Shown in pieces: positions 17,398 to 26,907 of a stretch of DNA of 64,000 nucleotides. Origin of the DNA: an uncultured Anaeromusa sp. (GTDB lineage: Bacteria; Bacillota; Negativicutes; Anaeromusales; Anaeromusaceae); contig NZ_OY781460.1 of assembly GCF_963676855.1 (NCBI RefSeq), positions 868,001 through 932,000 of the forward strand, given 5' to 3'. The notes beneath the pieces were generated by a model. The model saw only the letters and a program-made list of their open reading frames with translations, was not told where the DNA came from and searched no databases. Each line of letters opens with the position of its first letter. Position 1 is the stretch's first letter. A program made the position numbers and the translations under genes.

Positions 17398-18717
17398 ATG
17401 CCAAAGGTATTAATCGTAGGAGACGACATGACCGGAGTGAATGCCAGCGCGGTGCTGCTGGCCCGTCAGGGCTTGCGGTGCGCGACGTTTTTTGATCTGG
17501 ACTTGTACACGCCGGAAGAAGGCAAGAACTTAGACGTGGTGGTGGTCAGCACCGACAGTCGTAGCATCGAGGCTCAAGAAGCCTATGACCGAGTGGACAA
17601 GGCGATGAAGAAGCTGTACGACAGCAGTGTCCAGTTGATTAATAAACGTATGGACAGTACGCTGCGCGGCAATATCGGACCGGAGCTCAAGGCCATTCTC
17701 GACAATGTGCCCAAAGGCACCATGGCTTTGATGGTGCCGGTATTTCCTACGTCGGGGCGCGTCTGCATCGGTGGCTATCTGATGGTTAATCAGGTGCCCT
17801 TAGAGCAGACGATAGTGGCCAAAGACCCCAAAAACCCCATTACTACATCTAAAGTGGTACCGCTGGTTGCTAAGCAGATGGATGAGCCGGTGGGCTTTAT
17901 CGAACTCAGTACGGTGCTGCAGGGACCGGAAGCGGTGAAAAAAGCCATTCTTCAGTACAATGACGAAGGCGTGCGTGTCGTAGTGATTGACGCTACCACC
18001 AACGAAACGGTGGCGGATATTGCGAAAGCGGCTAAGGCGACAGGACTGCCCATTGTAGCGGTGGACCCAGGGCCTTTTACTAGCGCCATGACGGCAGAAG
18101 TTGTGGAGATGGAAGAATCCCGGGGACAGAAGGTGTTCTTGACCGTTGGCAGCGTCAGTGATAATACGCGGCGCCAAATGGAAGACATCCGCCTCAAATA
18201 CGTCCACCATTTGGTGAATGTGTCGGTGCTGGATCTGATTAACGACGCCAAACGGGAAGCAGAAATCGAACGGGTGGTTAAAGAAATCTGCGTGAACCCT
18301 GATGCGTACGAAGTGCTGGGCGTTACTACTACCTGCTGGGAATGCGATGTTCTCGACTTGGCTAAGGTGGCGGAAGAGAATGGCACAACGCAAGATGAGG
18401 TTTCCCAGCGTATTTCCAAAGGCTTGGCGCGGATTACGGTGCGGGTTATTGAAGAGCTGGGCGACTGCATCGGCGGCCTCTTCACCAGCGGCGGCGATGT
18501 AACGGTGGCGGTGTGCGACGCATTGCAGGCCATCTGCATTGAAGTCAAAGACGAAATCTTGCCGCTGGCTGTGTACGGCCGGCTACACAAAGGCATCTTT
18601 GATAAGCATCCCATTGTGACTAAGGGCGGCCTGATTGGCGACGATACCGCCATCAGCAAATGCGTGGACTATCTGTTGATTAAACTTTCCAATGAAAGTT
18701 ATGCCAAAAAGAACTAG
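17398..18717 (+). CDS. dtnK: Four-carbon acid sugar kinase (D-threonate/erythronate kinase type)
   Basis: This 439-residue protein is of the former DUF1537 family: an N-terminal substrate domain beginning [13 protein letters not shown] and a C-terminal nucleotide domain with LFTSGGDV (about residue 360). The family phosphorylates D-threonate, D-erythronate, L-threonate and relatives. Its neighbour PdxA2 oxidises the 4-phosphate of threonate, so D-threonate kinase is the best reading, but D-erythronate kinase is not excluded. AAGGAGAGAG precedes the ATG. Its end is followed 34 bases later by pdxA2. Confidence 0.85.
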   Translation: MPKVLIVGDDMTGVNASAVLLARQGLRCATFFDLDLYTPEEGKNLDVVVVSTDSRSIEAQEAYDRVDKAMKKLYDSSVQLINKRMDSTLRGNIGPELKAILDNVPKGTMALMVPVFPTSGRVCIGGYLMVNQVPLEQTIVAKDPKNPITTSKVVPLVAKQMDEPVGFIELSTVLQGPEAVKKAILQYNDEGVRVVVIDATTNETVADIAKAAKATGLPIVAVDPGPFTSAMTAEVVEMEESRGQKVFLTVGSVSDNTRRQMEDIRLKYVHHLVNVSVLDLINDAKREAEIERVVKEICVNPDAYEVLGVTTTCWECDVLDLAKVAEENGTTQDEVSQRISKGLARITVRVIEELGDCIGGLFTSGGDVTVAVCDALQAICIEVKDEILPLAVYGRLHKGIFDKHPIVTKGGLIGDDTAISKCVDYLLIKLSNESYAKKN

Positions 18718-18751
18718 AGAGCCACTACTTTATTTTAAGGAGCTGTTTATT

Positions 18752-19753
18752 ATGCAAAAACCGATTATTGCCATGCCTATGGGCGATCCCGCCGGCGTGG
18801 GTCCTGAAATTATTGTGAAATCCTTGAACCTTCCCGAAATCTACGAAACCTGCCGCCCGCTGGTGATTGGCGATGTGTCCGTACTGGAACAGGCTATGAC
18901 CTTCTGCGGCATCAAACTGGGCATTCATCGCGTGGAAAATCCGCAAGACGGCAAGTATGAGTTCGGCATGATCGACGTCATCGACTTGAATAATGTGGAT
19001 GTTAAAGAACTGCAGATCGGTAAAGTCCAGGCGCTGGCTGGCCGCGCTGCCTTTGAATACATCAAGAAATCCATTGACTTGGCCATGGCTAAGGAAGTGG
19101 ACGCTCTGGCGACAACGCCGATCAACAAGGAGTCCTTGAAGGCGGCTCATGTTAATTATATTGGACATACGGAAATCTTAGAAGACCTGTCCAACACCAA
19201 GAATCCTTTGACCATGTTCCAGGTCTTTGATCTGCGCGTTTTCTTCCTGACTCGTCATGTATCGTTGCGTCGGGCTTGCGAGTTGGTGACGACGGAGAGC
19301 ATGTACGAATTCATTCACCGCTGCGTCAAGGCTCTTGAGGTGCTGGGCGTCAAAAATCCTCGTTTGGCTGTGGCCGGTCTCAATCCGCACAGCGGCGAGC
19401 ATGGTCTCTTTGGCGACGAAGAAGTGCGTGAAATCGAACCGGCTATTGCCAAAGCGCAAGCGGACGGTCTGAATGTGGTAGGCCCGGTAGCTGCGGATTC
19501 GGTTTTCCACTTTGCATTGAAAGGCAAATATGACGCCGTTCTTTCCCTGTATCATGATCAAGGTCATATTGCTACAAAAATGGTGGACTTTGAGCGTACC
19601 ATTTCCATTACCAACAATATGCCGTTCCTGCGTACCTCCGTTGACCACGGCACGGCGCTGGACATTGCCGGCACCGGCAAGGTTAGCGAAGTCAGCATGG
19701 TGGAAGCCATTAAGTTGGCGGCGCAATACGCTCCCAATTTTAATAAGCAGTAA
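18752..19753 (+). CDS. pdxA2: 4-phospho-D-threonate 3-dehydrogenase (PdxA2)
   Basis: This 333-residue NAD-dependent dehydrogenase oxidises and decarboxylates 4-phosphothreonate to dihydroxyacetone phosphate in the catabolic branch of the PdxA family. The start [10 protein letters not shown] and the metal-site motif [12 protein letters not shown] are characteristic; histidines in GHTEILEDL and the [14 protein letters not shown] stretch complete the site. ATG 18752 follows AAGGAG by 9 bases; the frame is open further upstream but without a good start. Association with the acid-sugar kinase, rather than pyridoxine genes, argues for catabolism. Confidence 0.9.
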   Translation: MQKPIIAMPMGDPAGVGPEIIVKSLNLPEIYETCRPLVIGDVSVLEQAMTFCGIKLGIHRVENPQDGKYEFGMIDVIDLNNVDVKELQIGKVQALAGRAAFEYIKKSIDLAMAKEVDALATTPINKESLKAAHVNYIGHTEILEDLSNTKNPLTMFQVFDLRVFFLTRHVSLRRACELVTTESMYEFIHRCVKALEVLGVKNPRLAVAGLNPHSGEHGLFGDEEVREIEPAIAKAQADGLNVVGPVAADSVFHFALKGKYDAVLSLYHDQGHIATKMVDFERTISITNNMPFLRTSVDHGTALDIAGTGKVSEVSMVEAIKLAAQYAPNFNKQ

Positions 19754-19863
19754 GCGCTTGTTGGCTGTTTGCGGCGAAACGTTTTTGGGTATGAAGCCTT
19801 CGCCGCAGGCGCCTTTTTATAAATCGGACATATTCTTAGTACGATGAAGAAAGAAGGGTTATA

Positions 19864-21204
19864 ATGGATCCGACAGTAAGCATGCTTTCCGTTCTTGGTA
19901 TTGCTATTTTAATGATTATTGTTTTAAGCATCAAATTCCGCATTCATGCCTTTATCTCTCTGTTGGCCGCTTGTTTTCTAATTGCTTTTGCCACCGGTAT
20001 GCCTCTTGATAAAATTGGCAAGTCCATTGAAGTCGGGATGGGCGGTACCTTGGGTTTCTTGGCGCCGATCCTGGCGTTGGGCGCTATCATTGGTAAGATG
20101 ATGGAAATTTCCGGGGGGGCTGAAAAGCTGTCTCGGACGCTGATCAATATTATTGGCAAAAGCCGCGCCGCTTGGGCGATGATGATTGTTGCCTATATCT
20201 GCGGTATTCCGGTTTTCCTGCAGGTAGGTATCGTACTTCTGACTCCGATTCTCTTCTGCGTTGTTAAAGAATCGAAGCAGCCTCTGGTAAAAATCGCACT
20301 GGCGATGACTACCGCCTTGACGGTTGTTCACTGCATCGTACCGCCCCATCCGGCAGCCATGGCCATTGCTTTGGCTCTTAAAGCTGATGTGGGTAAAGTG
20401 ATTTTCTATGGTCTTTTGGTTGGGTTGCCGGCTACCGCTTTGGCAGGCCCCATTTACGGTCACTTCCTGTCGAAAACCAATGATCTGGAAGTGCCGGAGC
20501 AGTATCGTTGCGTGGAGCCGACTCCGGATGAAAAATTGCCGGCTTTCGGCATTACTCTCTTTACCATTTTGCTGCCGCTCTTGATGATGATTGGTAAAAC
20601 CATCATTGAACTCGTAGGCGATAAGAATGCCGCCTACATGCCTATCGTTAATTTCCTGGGCAGCCCGATTACGGCTCTCTTTTTGGCGGCGATTCTTTCC
20701 TACTATGTCATGGGTCTGAAACGCGGTTTCTCTTTAGGCGATTTGGCTAAGAAAACCGAATCTGCCATGGGTCCTATGGCTACGATTATTTTGGTTATCG
20801 GCGCTGCCGGCGCGTTCAACCGCGTCATCCTGGACAGCGGCATCGGCGATGTCCTCAAAACCGTGCTGACGACCATTCAGATCAGCCCGTTGATCATGGC
20901 TTGGGTTATTGCTATTGTCATGCGTTTTGCCATCGGCAGCGCGACTGTGGCAATGATGACCTCCGCCGGTTTTATTACTCCGGTTTTGGTGGCCTATCCT
21001 TCGTTGGATCCGGCATTGGTGGCTATCGCCATTGGCGCCGGTGCCATTGGGGCGTCTCATGTAACTGACCCCGGCTTCTGGTTTGTAAAGGAGTCGCTGG
21101 GAATTCCGATGAACAAAATGTTTACCATTTATACCGGTTCGACCACTATTGCCGCTGTCGTCGGCCTTGTAGGCACGTTGATTTTGGCGGCCATTGTCGG
21201 CTAA
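19864..21204 (+). CDS. GntP-family sugar-acid permease
   Basis: This 446-residue membrane protein has about 12 hydrophobic segments and belongs to the GntP family of gluconate/sugar-acid:proton symporters. Recognisable stretches are the LGAIIGKMMEISGGAEKLSR loop near residue 80 and GASHVTDPGFWFVKE near residue 400. Its place after the kinase and PdxA2 makes it the probable importer of the four-carbon sugar acid used by this operon. The ribosome site is modest (AGAAGGG). Confidence 0.9.
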   Translation: MDPTVSMLSVLGIAILMIIVLSIKFRIHAFISLLAACFLIAFATGMPLDKIGKSIEVGMGGTLGFLAPILALGAIIGKMMEISGGAEKLSRTLINIIGKSRAAWAMMIVAYICGIPVFLQVGIVLLTPILFCVVKESKQPLVKIALAMTTALTVVHCIVPPHPAAMAIALALKADVGKVIFYGLLVGLPATALAGPIYGHFLSKTNDLEVPEQYRCVEPTPDEKLPAFGITLFTILLPLLMMIGKTIIELVGDKNAAYMPIVNFLGSPITALFLAAILSYYVMGLKRGFSLGDLAKKTESAMGPMATIILVIGAAGAFNRVILDSGIGDVLKTVLTTIQISPLIMAWVIAIVMRFAIGSATVAMMTSAGFITPVLVAYPSLDPALVAIAIGAGAIGASHVTDPGFWFVKESLGIPMNKMFTIYTGSTTIAAVVGLVGTLILAAIVG

Positions 21205-21257
21205 ATTTCATAAGAAGGCCGGTCTGAGAGATTTAGAGAAAATGGCCGGTATTGTCC

Positions 21258-21294
21258 AAGAAACACCTGCTGATGTCGGCAGGTGTTTCTTGTT
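21258..21294 (+). terminator. Terminator of the threonate-type operon
   Basis: AAGAAACACCTGC pairs with GCAGGTGTTTCTT around an 8-base loop, 54 bases after the permease stop. The downstream T-run is short. Confidence 0.75.
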
Positions 21295-21360
21295 GACTTG
21301 TGTTTTGCGGCTTCTTTTTATAATATAGAAGAAGAAACTTTCTAACGGAGGATATAGGGC

Positions 21361-22326
21361 ATGATTGAACAAGCAAGACAGGTGCTGCGTATGGAGGCGG
21401 CTGCGATTGAAGCGCTCATTCCGCGCATTGACGAACAGTTTGTAATGGCGGCGCAGTTGATTTTGGAAACTAAAGGCCGACTGATTGTTACCGGCATGGG
21501 CAAGCCAGGCCATGTGGGGCAGAAGATCACGGCGACCATGCTGAGTACAGGTACGCCTTCTTTTTTTCTGCATCCGGCGGAAGGAATTCATGGCGACTTG
21601 GGCATGGTAACGGAAGACGATATTGTTTTAGCTATTTCCAACAGCGGGGAAACGTCGGAGGTTATTAATATTCTCCCCTCGATTCGTCGTATTGGCGCCA
21701 AGATTATTGCCATTTGCGGCAACTCCCAGTCGACGTTGGCGCAAAACGCCGATGTGGTGCTGGATGCCTCGGTGGAGCAGGAAGCTTGTCCCTTGGGCCT
21801 GGCTCCGACCACAAGCACGACGGCGGAGTTGGCTATGGGTGATGCTTTAGCGGTAGTGCTCATGTCGGCGCGCAAGTTTACGGCGAATGATTTTGCCGTT
21901 TTTCATCCGGGCGGCGCTTTAGGGCGCAAATTGCTGATGAAGGTGGCCAACGTTATGCACGGCGAAGAAGAAAATCCGACGGTAACCTTGGCTCAAAGCG
22001 TCAAAGAAGCGTTGTTTGTCATTACCGACAAGGGCCTTGGGGCTACTTCGGTAGTAGATGCAGACGGCAAACTGGTAGGGCTGATTACGGACGGCGATAT
22101 TCGCCGTGGCCTGGAAAAGGGTCTTGATTTTCTTACCCATAACGTGGGCGAGTTGATGACCAAGCAGCCGCAAACCATTACGGCAGAAAAGCTGGCCGCT
22201 GAAGCGCTGCGCATGATGGAGCAGCATCGGCCCAAACCAATTACCGTCTTGCCTGTAGTGGACAAGGATGGCCGTTCTGTTGGTTTGGTGCATGTTACTG
22301 ACTTGTTGCGGCAGGGTATTGTCTAA
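21361..22326 (+). CDS. kpsF: Arabinose-5-phosphate isomerase (KpsF/GutQ)
   Basis: This 321-residue protein has an N-terminal SIS sugar isomerase domain (TGMGKPGHVGQKI, SNSGETSEV, and the CPLGLAPTTSTTAELAMGDA signature) and two C-terminal CBS domains. It interconverts ribulose-5-phosphate and arabinose-5-phosphate, the first step to Kdo in lipopolysaccharide. In this otherwise Firmicute-like window it is good evidence for a diderm envelope. A terminator separates it from the sugar-acid operon, so it is probably independent. A family A palindrome starts at the base after its stop. Confidence 0.93.
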   Translation: MIEQARQVLRMEAAAIEALIPRIDEQFVMAAQLILETKGRLIVTGMGKPGHVGQKITATMLSTGTPSFFLHPAEGIHGDLGMVTEDDIVLAISNSGETSEVINILPSIRRIGAKIIAICGNSQSTLAQNADVVLDASVEQEACPLGLAPTTSTTAELAMGDALAVVLMSARKFTANDFAVFHPGGALGRKLLMKVANVMHGEEENPTVTLAQSVKEALFVITDKGLGATSVVDADGKLVGLITDGDIRRGLEKGLDFLTHNVGELMTKQPQTITAEKLAAEALRMMEQHRPKPITVLPVVDKDGRSVGLVHVTDLLRQGIV

Positions 22327-22647
22327 GGAAGCCACTGGTTTATTTGCATCACGCGTCAAAACAGCTCTTTTTACGCCAGACTTTGTCAGAAAGCCTCGAC
22401 AGAGCGCCGCTTTGCCTCCGTTTTCTTTCGCGTCTGACGAAAACTACTATAGCGTCGGTTGTCATGCAATCCATGGATTTTCGGCGGATACCGGCAATTA
22501 TGCCATCCCTGGCTGATTTCAGTGGAGAACGGATGCCATGTCTTCCATGGCGCATCCGGCATTAGGAACTTCACGTTCCGTCCTTCACGTGCCGTCAACC
22601 GCGTCCAGCGCCGTCGTGACGGAGTGCTCATAAAACCAGTAGCTTCC
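22327..22647 (+). repeat. Family A palindromic element, copy A2 (long form)
   Basis: This 321-bp element begins directly after the kpsF stop codon. Its ends, GGAAGCCACTGGTTTAT and ATAAAACCAGTAGCTTCC, are inverted repeats. The left half holds the family A core (TTTGTCAGAAAGCCTCG). The right half carries extra hairpins: GGATGCCATG (22531-22540) with CATGGC(GC)ATCC (22546-22557), and GGAACttcacGTTCC (22565-22579). The short copies lack these. Confidence 0.8.
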
Positions 22648-22690
22648 TGAGGGAAGCAGTAATTAAGGATATAAAGTACAAAGATAATAT

Positions 22691-22737
22691 AAAAATCCCT
22701 TCAAGACGGTTTTAAATCGTTTTGAAGGGATTTTTTA
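22691..22737. terminator. Symmetric terminator after kpsF
   Basis: AAAAATCCCTTCAAgAC pairs with GTtTTGAAGGGATTTTT. It lies just beyond the family A element and would end kpsF transcription after reading through the palindrome. Confidence 0.8.
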
Positions 22738-22973
22738 TTATGAGCAACACAAATTTTTATGCGGAAAAGGATGTTTAGGCAAGGGATTGTTAATGATTTT
22801 TTCGGATAAACACATGTAATTATGCGAATATCGTTTACTTGCAAGGCCTTTTATATTTTCTCAATAGAATGTTTGTAAACATGTAAAGAAGGGCAATCGC
22901 TAATGAAGATGGAATTGTTCACGAAAAAGGAACTTTCTGATTTTTAAAAACAAAGAAAAGAGAGGAAGACTAG

Positions 22974-25028
22974 ATGCTTGTCAGAGATTTTATGCTTTCA
23001 AGCCCACAGACTCTTCGAGGGACACAGACGTTGGAAGATGCCGTTTTTTTGTTTTACAAGTATAAAATAAGCGGCGCACCAGTGGTGAACGTAGCAGGAA
23101 AAATTGAAGGTTTTTTGGACAGACAGCAGATCATTGAGACGATAGTGAATCGCTTGCCATTATCGCAGACAGTGGAAACCGTAATGACTAAAAGAGTGGT
23201 TACGGTGCGAATGGATACTTCCTTGGAAGAAGCATGGCAAATCCCGGTGGAGCATTTGCCTGTTGTGGATGCGCAGGATAAATTGGTAGGAATGATTGAT
23301 CGTCAATGCTTCTTAGATATTTTTTACAAGCGGATGTGCCGGGCGTCCGATGAAGTAAATGCGTTATTGCAAGTTGCTCGCAACGGTGTGGTGATCATTA
23401 ACGAATATGGCATTGTAGAGATGATGAGTGAGCCTGCAGCGCGCCTGTTGAAGGTGGATAAAAAGGCAGTGAAGGGTAAGTTTATTCGTGATATTGTGCC
23501 CAATACGGGTCTGCTACGAGTGCTGCAGAACGGTGAAAGCGAGTTGAATAGCTGTATTGAAGTCGAAGCGCAGAGCATTCGAGTTAATCGTGCACCGATT
23601 AAAGAAGGGTCGAGGGTTGTTGGGGCGGTGGCAATAGTCGAGGACCTGTCGGAAACGGCAAATATGACAAAGGAGCTGCATAAGAGCCAGCGCCAAGTAG
23701 AAGCGCTGTTGTGCATTTTCGAAAATTTGAAACAAGGCATTATTGTAGTTGGAAACGACAATATTATTAATTTAGCCAATCATTCTTATGAAGAAATTAT
23801 GGGCATTCCGCGTGAGGACTTGTTAGGGCAGCAGGCTAAAGACGTGATAGAGAATTCCCGCTTAGATATTGTCTTGAAAACCGGCATTCCTGAGTTAGCC
23901 GATCTGCAACGAGTTAAAGGCAGGAAAGTCGTTGTTAACCGTGTGCCGATTTTCAAAGATGGTGAGATTATTGGAGCTATTGGTGAAGCTATGTTTAAGG
24001 ACATCAGCGAGGTCAGCGCACTTTTGCAGTGGGAAAACAATTCGCCTCGGGGCGAAGTGTCGCTAGGTCCGGTTGGTGAAGCGAAACCGACATTTGAAGT
24101 GATTATTGGTCGTTCTCGGGGAATGGTTCACGTAAAAAACTTGGCGGCAAAAGCGGCGCGGACAGATGCAACGGTGTTGATTTTAGGGGAAAGCGGCACA
24201 GGTAAAGATTTATTTGCCAAAGCCATTCACTATACAAGCGCCAGAAGGGATGAGCCGTGTATTTCCATCAACTGTGCGGCAATTCCGCATGACTTGTTGG
24301 AAGCGGAGCTTTTTGGTTATGAAGAAGGCGCTTTTACCGGTGCTCGCAAAGGCGGCAAAAAAGGAAAATTTGAACTGGCCGATAAGGGGACGATTTTTTT
24401 AGATGAAATCGGCGACATGCCGTTGGCCATGCAGGCAAAGTTACTGCGGATCATGCAAGAGAAGACTTTTGAACACGTCGGCGGTGAAAAGACGCAGCTT
24501 TGTGATGTGCGTATCATTGCGGCGACCAATAAACCATTGGAAGAAATGGTGAAAGAAACTGCGTTTCGAGAGGATTTGTATTACCGACTGAACGTGATCT
24601 CTTTGCAACTGCCGCCTTTGAGAGAGAGGCGGGAAGACATTAGTGAGTTGATCGATATTTTGATTCCTGGCGTATGTCATAAATTGGGTATTCCAATCAA
24701 ACAATTTGCACCGGAAACATTAGCTTTGTTACGCGAATACAGTTGGCCTGGTAATGTGCGGGAATTATTGAATGTGTTGGAAAAGATAAGCGCTACCGTC
24801 AACTCCTCGCTGATTCAGCCGCGCCATTTGCCGCCTTTAGGCTTATTGCGAATGAATGCTGCCGAAGAACAGACAAGGCCGTTTTCAAAGGAGGGAACTT
24901 TAACCGAACAGGAGCGGATTGAAGAAACGTTGCGCCATACAAAAGGAAATAAAGCATTAGCTGCTAAAATGCTGGGTATTCACAGAGCTACGTTGTATGA
25001 AAAAATTAAAAAGTATAAAATACAATAG
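22974..25028 (+). CDS. CBS-PAS sigma-54-dependent transcriptional activator
   Basis: This 684-residue regulator has two N-terminal CBS domains (about 1-115), two PAS domains (about 125-340), a sigma-54 AAA+ domain (about 370-600) with Walker A GESGTGKD, the sigma-54 contact loop GAFTGA and FLDEIGDM, and a C-terminal Fis helix-turn-helix (NKALAAKMLGIHRATLYEKI). CBS domains usually sense adenine nucleotides or CoA-type ligands. The gene ends before a terminator and a -24/-12 promoter of the next operon, so it very probably activates that operon. Confidence 0.93.
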   Translation: MLVRDFMLSSPQTLRGTQTLEDAVFLFYKYKISGAPVVNVAGKIEGFLDRQQIIETIVNRLPLSQTVETVMTKRVVTVRMDTSLEEAWQIPVEHLPVVDAQDKLVGMIDRQCFLDIFYKRMCRASDEVNALLQVARNGVVIINEYGIVEMMSEPAARLLKVDKKAVKGKFIRDIVPNTGLLRVLQNGESELNSCIEVEAQSIRVNRAPIKEGSRVVGAVAIVEDLSETANMTKELHKSQRQVEALLCIFENLKQGIIVVGNDNIINLANHSYEEIMGIPREDLLGQQAKDVIENSRLDIVLKTGIPELADLQRVKGRKVVVNRVPIFKDGEIIGAIGEAMFKDISEVSALLQWENNSPRGEVSLGPVGEAKPTFEVIIGRSRGMVHVKNLAAKAARTDATVLILGESGTGKDLFAKAIHYTSARRDEPCISINCAAIPHDLLEAELFGYEEGAFTGARKGGKKGKFELADKGTIFLDEIGDMPLAMQAKLLRIMQEKTFEHVGGEKTQLCDVRIIAATNKPLEEMVKETAFREDLYYRLNVISLQLPPLRERREDISELIDILIPGVCHKLGIPIKQFAPETLALLREYSWPGNVRELLNVLEKISATVNSSLIQPRHLPPLGLLRMNAAEEQTRPFSKEGTLTEQERIEETLRHTKGNKALAAKMLGIHRATLYEKIKKYKIQ

Positions 25029-25063
25029 ACAAAACGACGGAAAATTTAGAATAAATAAAATAA

Positions 25064-25111
25064 AGTGTCGGATTGTATAAATACTATGTCGGGGCGACAA
25101 TGTCGGACACT
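25064..25111 (+). promoter_or_regulatory. Candidate upstream activator sites for the sigma-54 regulator
   Basis: TGTCGGGGCGACA (25087-25099) is a perfect inverted repeat with a GGG centre. It is flanked by AGTGTCGG (25064-25071) and GTCGGACACT (25102-25111), which also face each other. The cluster lies about 45-95 bases before the -24 element, the normal place for activator binding. Confidence 0.6.
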
Positions 25112-25120
25112 AGTTAAAAA

Positions 25121-25156
25121 GCGAACAAGCCGCATAACGCGGTTTGTTCGCTTTTT
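25121..25156 (+). terminator. Terminator of the sigma-54 regulator gene
   Basis: GCGAACAAGCCGC and GCGGTTTGTTCGC pair closely and are followed by TTTTT. The T-run runs straight into the -24 element of the next promoter. Confidence 0.75.
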
Positions 25157-25172
25157 GGCATGATACTTGCGT
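25154..25172 (+). promoter_or_regulatory. Sigma-54 (-24/-12) promoter of the acyl-CoA operon
   Basis: TTGGCATGATACTTGCG has GG (25157-25158) and GC (25169-25170) with exactly 10 bases between, matching TGGCAY-N5-TTGC. The start point would be about 25182, giving a leader of about 40 bases to the first gene. Confidence 0.88.
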
Positions 25173-25219
25173 AGTAAATAATCGGAAAACATTTTAAAGT
25201 GAAAAAAGGAGGAATGGAT

Positions 25220-25639
25220 GTGAAGGGAAAGACAATGGCGGAGATTCAAGTTGGGGATTGTGCGGAGTTCTCCAAAACGATTTCCGAAGCAGATGTCTAT
25301 CTGTTTGCGGGAATTACCGGGGATTTGAATCCGGCTCACATCAATGAGCAGGCGGCCAAGCAAGGAATGTTCAAAGAACGCATTGCGCATGGCATGTTGA
25401 GCGCCGGTTTAGTTTCGGCAGTTCTTGGTATGCAGCTTCCTGGCCCGGGGACGATTTACATGTCCCAAAGTCTGAAATTTACGGCTCCAGTTAAGTTTGG
25501 CGATACGATTACCGCCAAGGCGGAGGTGATGGATCGTAACGAGGCAAAAAATCGTTTGGTGCTACGGACTGTTTGTACAAATCAAGACGGAAAGATGGTT
25601 TTGGATGGGGAAGCATTGGTTATGCCCCCTAAAGAATGA
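25220..25639 (+). CDS. MaoC/PhaJ-like (R)-specific enoyl-CoA hydratase
   Basis: This 139-residue hot-dog-fold protein carries the hydratase-2 motif AGITGDLNPAHINEQAA with catalytic Asp and His, and GMLSAGLVSAVLG after it. The family interconverts (R)-3-hydroxyacyl-CoA and trans-2-enoyl-CoA. As first gene of the sigma-54 operon, with a CoA-transferase and acyl-CoA dehydrogenase, it would make crotonyl-CoA from (R)-3-hydroxybutyryl-CoA. GTG 25220 is preferred (7 bases after GGAGG); ATG 25214 and GTG 25199 are in frame but badly spaced. Confidence 0.85.
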   Translation: MKGKTMAEIQVGDCAEFSKTISEADVYLFAGITGDLNPAHINEQAAKQGMFKERIAHGMLSAGLVSAVLGMQLPGPGTIYMSQSLKFTAPVKFGDTITAKAEVMDRNEAKNRLVLRTVCTNQDGKMVLDGEALVMPPKE

Positions 25640-25678
25640 CGTTTGCACATCAATATAAATTAGTAGGAGGTTGTACTT

Positions 25679-26818
25679 ATGAATTTCAATCTAACGGAAG
25701 AACAGCAATTGATTAAACAGAACGCCCGTGAATTTGCTCTGGAAAACTTGGAGCCAATAGCTGCAGAATTGGACCAGACGGGACGATATCCGGCAGAGGT
25801 TGTGAAAAAACTGGCGGAACTTGATTTTATGGGAATGCCTTACCCAGCCGAATATGGCGGCGCGGAAGCGGACTATTTGAGCTATATCATGGTTGTGGAA
25901 GAGTTGTCTCGTTCTTGTGCATCGACAGGTATTATTTATTCGGCTCATTGTTCTCTTGCTGCATGGCCTATTTTTAGATGGGGCGATGAAGCCATGAAGC
26001 AGAAGTTTTTAACACCGATGTGCAAAGGAGAAAAATTAGGAGCCTTTGCGCTTACGGAACCAGGTGCGGGAACGGATGCAGCTTCCGGTACGTGCACGGC
26101 AGTAGCGGAAGGTGAAGAATATGTCTTAAATGGTACGAAATGTTTTATTACGAATGGCGGTGTCAGTGACGTATATATTATTTTTGCGTTGACCGATCCG
26201 TCTCAAGGAGTAAAAGGGCTCAGTGCGTTTGTTGTGGAAGCAGGCGCTCCTGGCTTTGAAATCGGCAAGCATGAAGACAAGATGGGCATCCGTGGTTCTC
26301 AAACAACGGAACTGATCTTTAAAAATTGTCGGATTCCTAAATCCAATTTAATTGGCAAAGAAGGCAAAGGTTTTGGGATGGCCATGGGAACTTTGGACGG
26401 AGGCCGCATAGGCGTTGCCGCACAAGCATTGGGAATTGCGCAAGCTGCTTTAGATGAAGCGGTTAAATTCTCTAAAGAGCGCGTACAATTTGGCAAGCCA
26501 ATCGCTACTAAACAAGCAATTCAGTGGATGCTGGCGGATATGGAAACGAAGCTCCAGGCGGCGCGGCTTTTGACTTACCAAGCTGCAGCCATGAAAGACG
26601 ACGGCAAGCCATTTAGCAAAGAAGCGGCTATGGCTAAATTGTTCGCCTCGGAGGCGGCCGATTTCATTTGCTCCAAAGCCATTCAAATTCATGGCGGTTA
26701 TGGCTATATCAAAGATTTCAAAGTGGAACGCTTGTATCGCGATGCTAAAATTTGCACCATTTATGAAGGAACTAACGAAGTGCAGCGCATGGTGATATCC
26801 GGGAGCTTGTTGCGGTAA
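25679..26818 (+). CDS. Acyl-CoA dehydrogenase (butyryl-CoA dehydrogenase type)
   Basis: This 379-residue FAD enzyme reduces enoyl-CoA or oxidises acyl-CoA with ETF as partner. The FALTEPGAGTDA and NGTKCFITNG motifs bind FAD, and TIYEGTNEVQR near the C-terminus holds the short-chain catalytic glutamate. It resembles clostridial butyryl-CoA dehydrogenases and E. coli YdiO. EtfBA, FixC and FixX are encoded in the same operon and are the likely electron route. A GTAGGAGG site precedes the ATG. Confidence 0.93.
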   Translation: MNFNLTEEQQLIKQNAREFALENLEPIAAELDQTGRYPAEVVKKLAELDFMGMPYPAEYGGAEADYLSYIMVVEELSRSCASTGIIYSAHCSLAAWPIFRWGDEAMKQKFLTPMCKGEKLGAFALTEPGAGTDAASGTCTAVAEGEEYVLNGTKCFITNGGVSDVYIIFALTDPSQGVKGLSAFVVEAGAPGFEIGKHEDKMGIRGSQTTELIFKNCRIPKSNLIGKEGKGFGMAMGTLDGGRIGVAAQALGIAQAALDEAVKFSKERVQFGKPIATKQAIQWMLADMETKLQAARLLTYQAAAMKDDGKPFSKEAAMAKLFASEAADFICSKAIQIHGGYGYIKDFKVERLYRDAKICTIYEGTNEVQRMVISGSLLR

Positions 26819-26907
26819 CCTAAAAAGACGGGATTAGAAAAGAGAAGTAGTATGACCGGGCGGCCGCTGGAGGCCGCTCCGTCATAGTGAAAAAAGGAGA
26901 CGAATGC

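Noticed and set aside
22268..22565. Several overlapping small open frames downstream of kpsF
   Set aside because: They fall in the family A palindrome; frames occur on both strands because the sequence is self-complementary.
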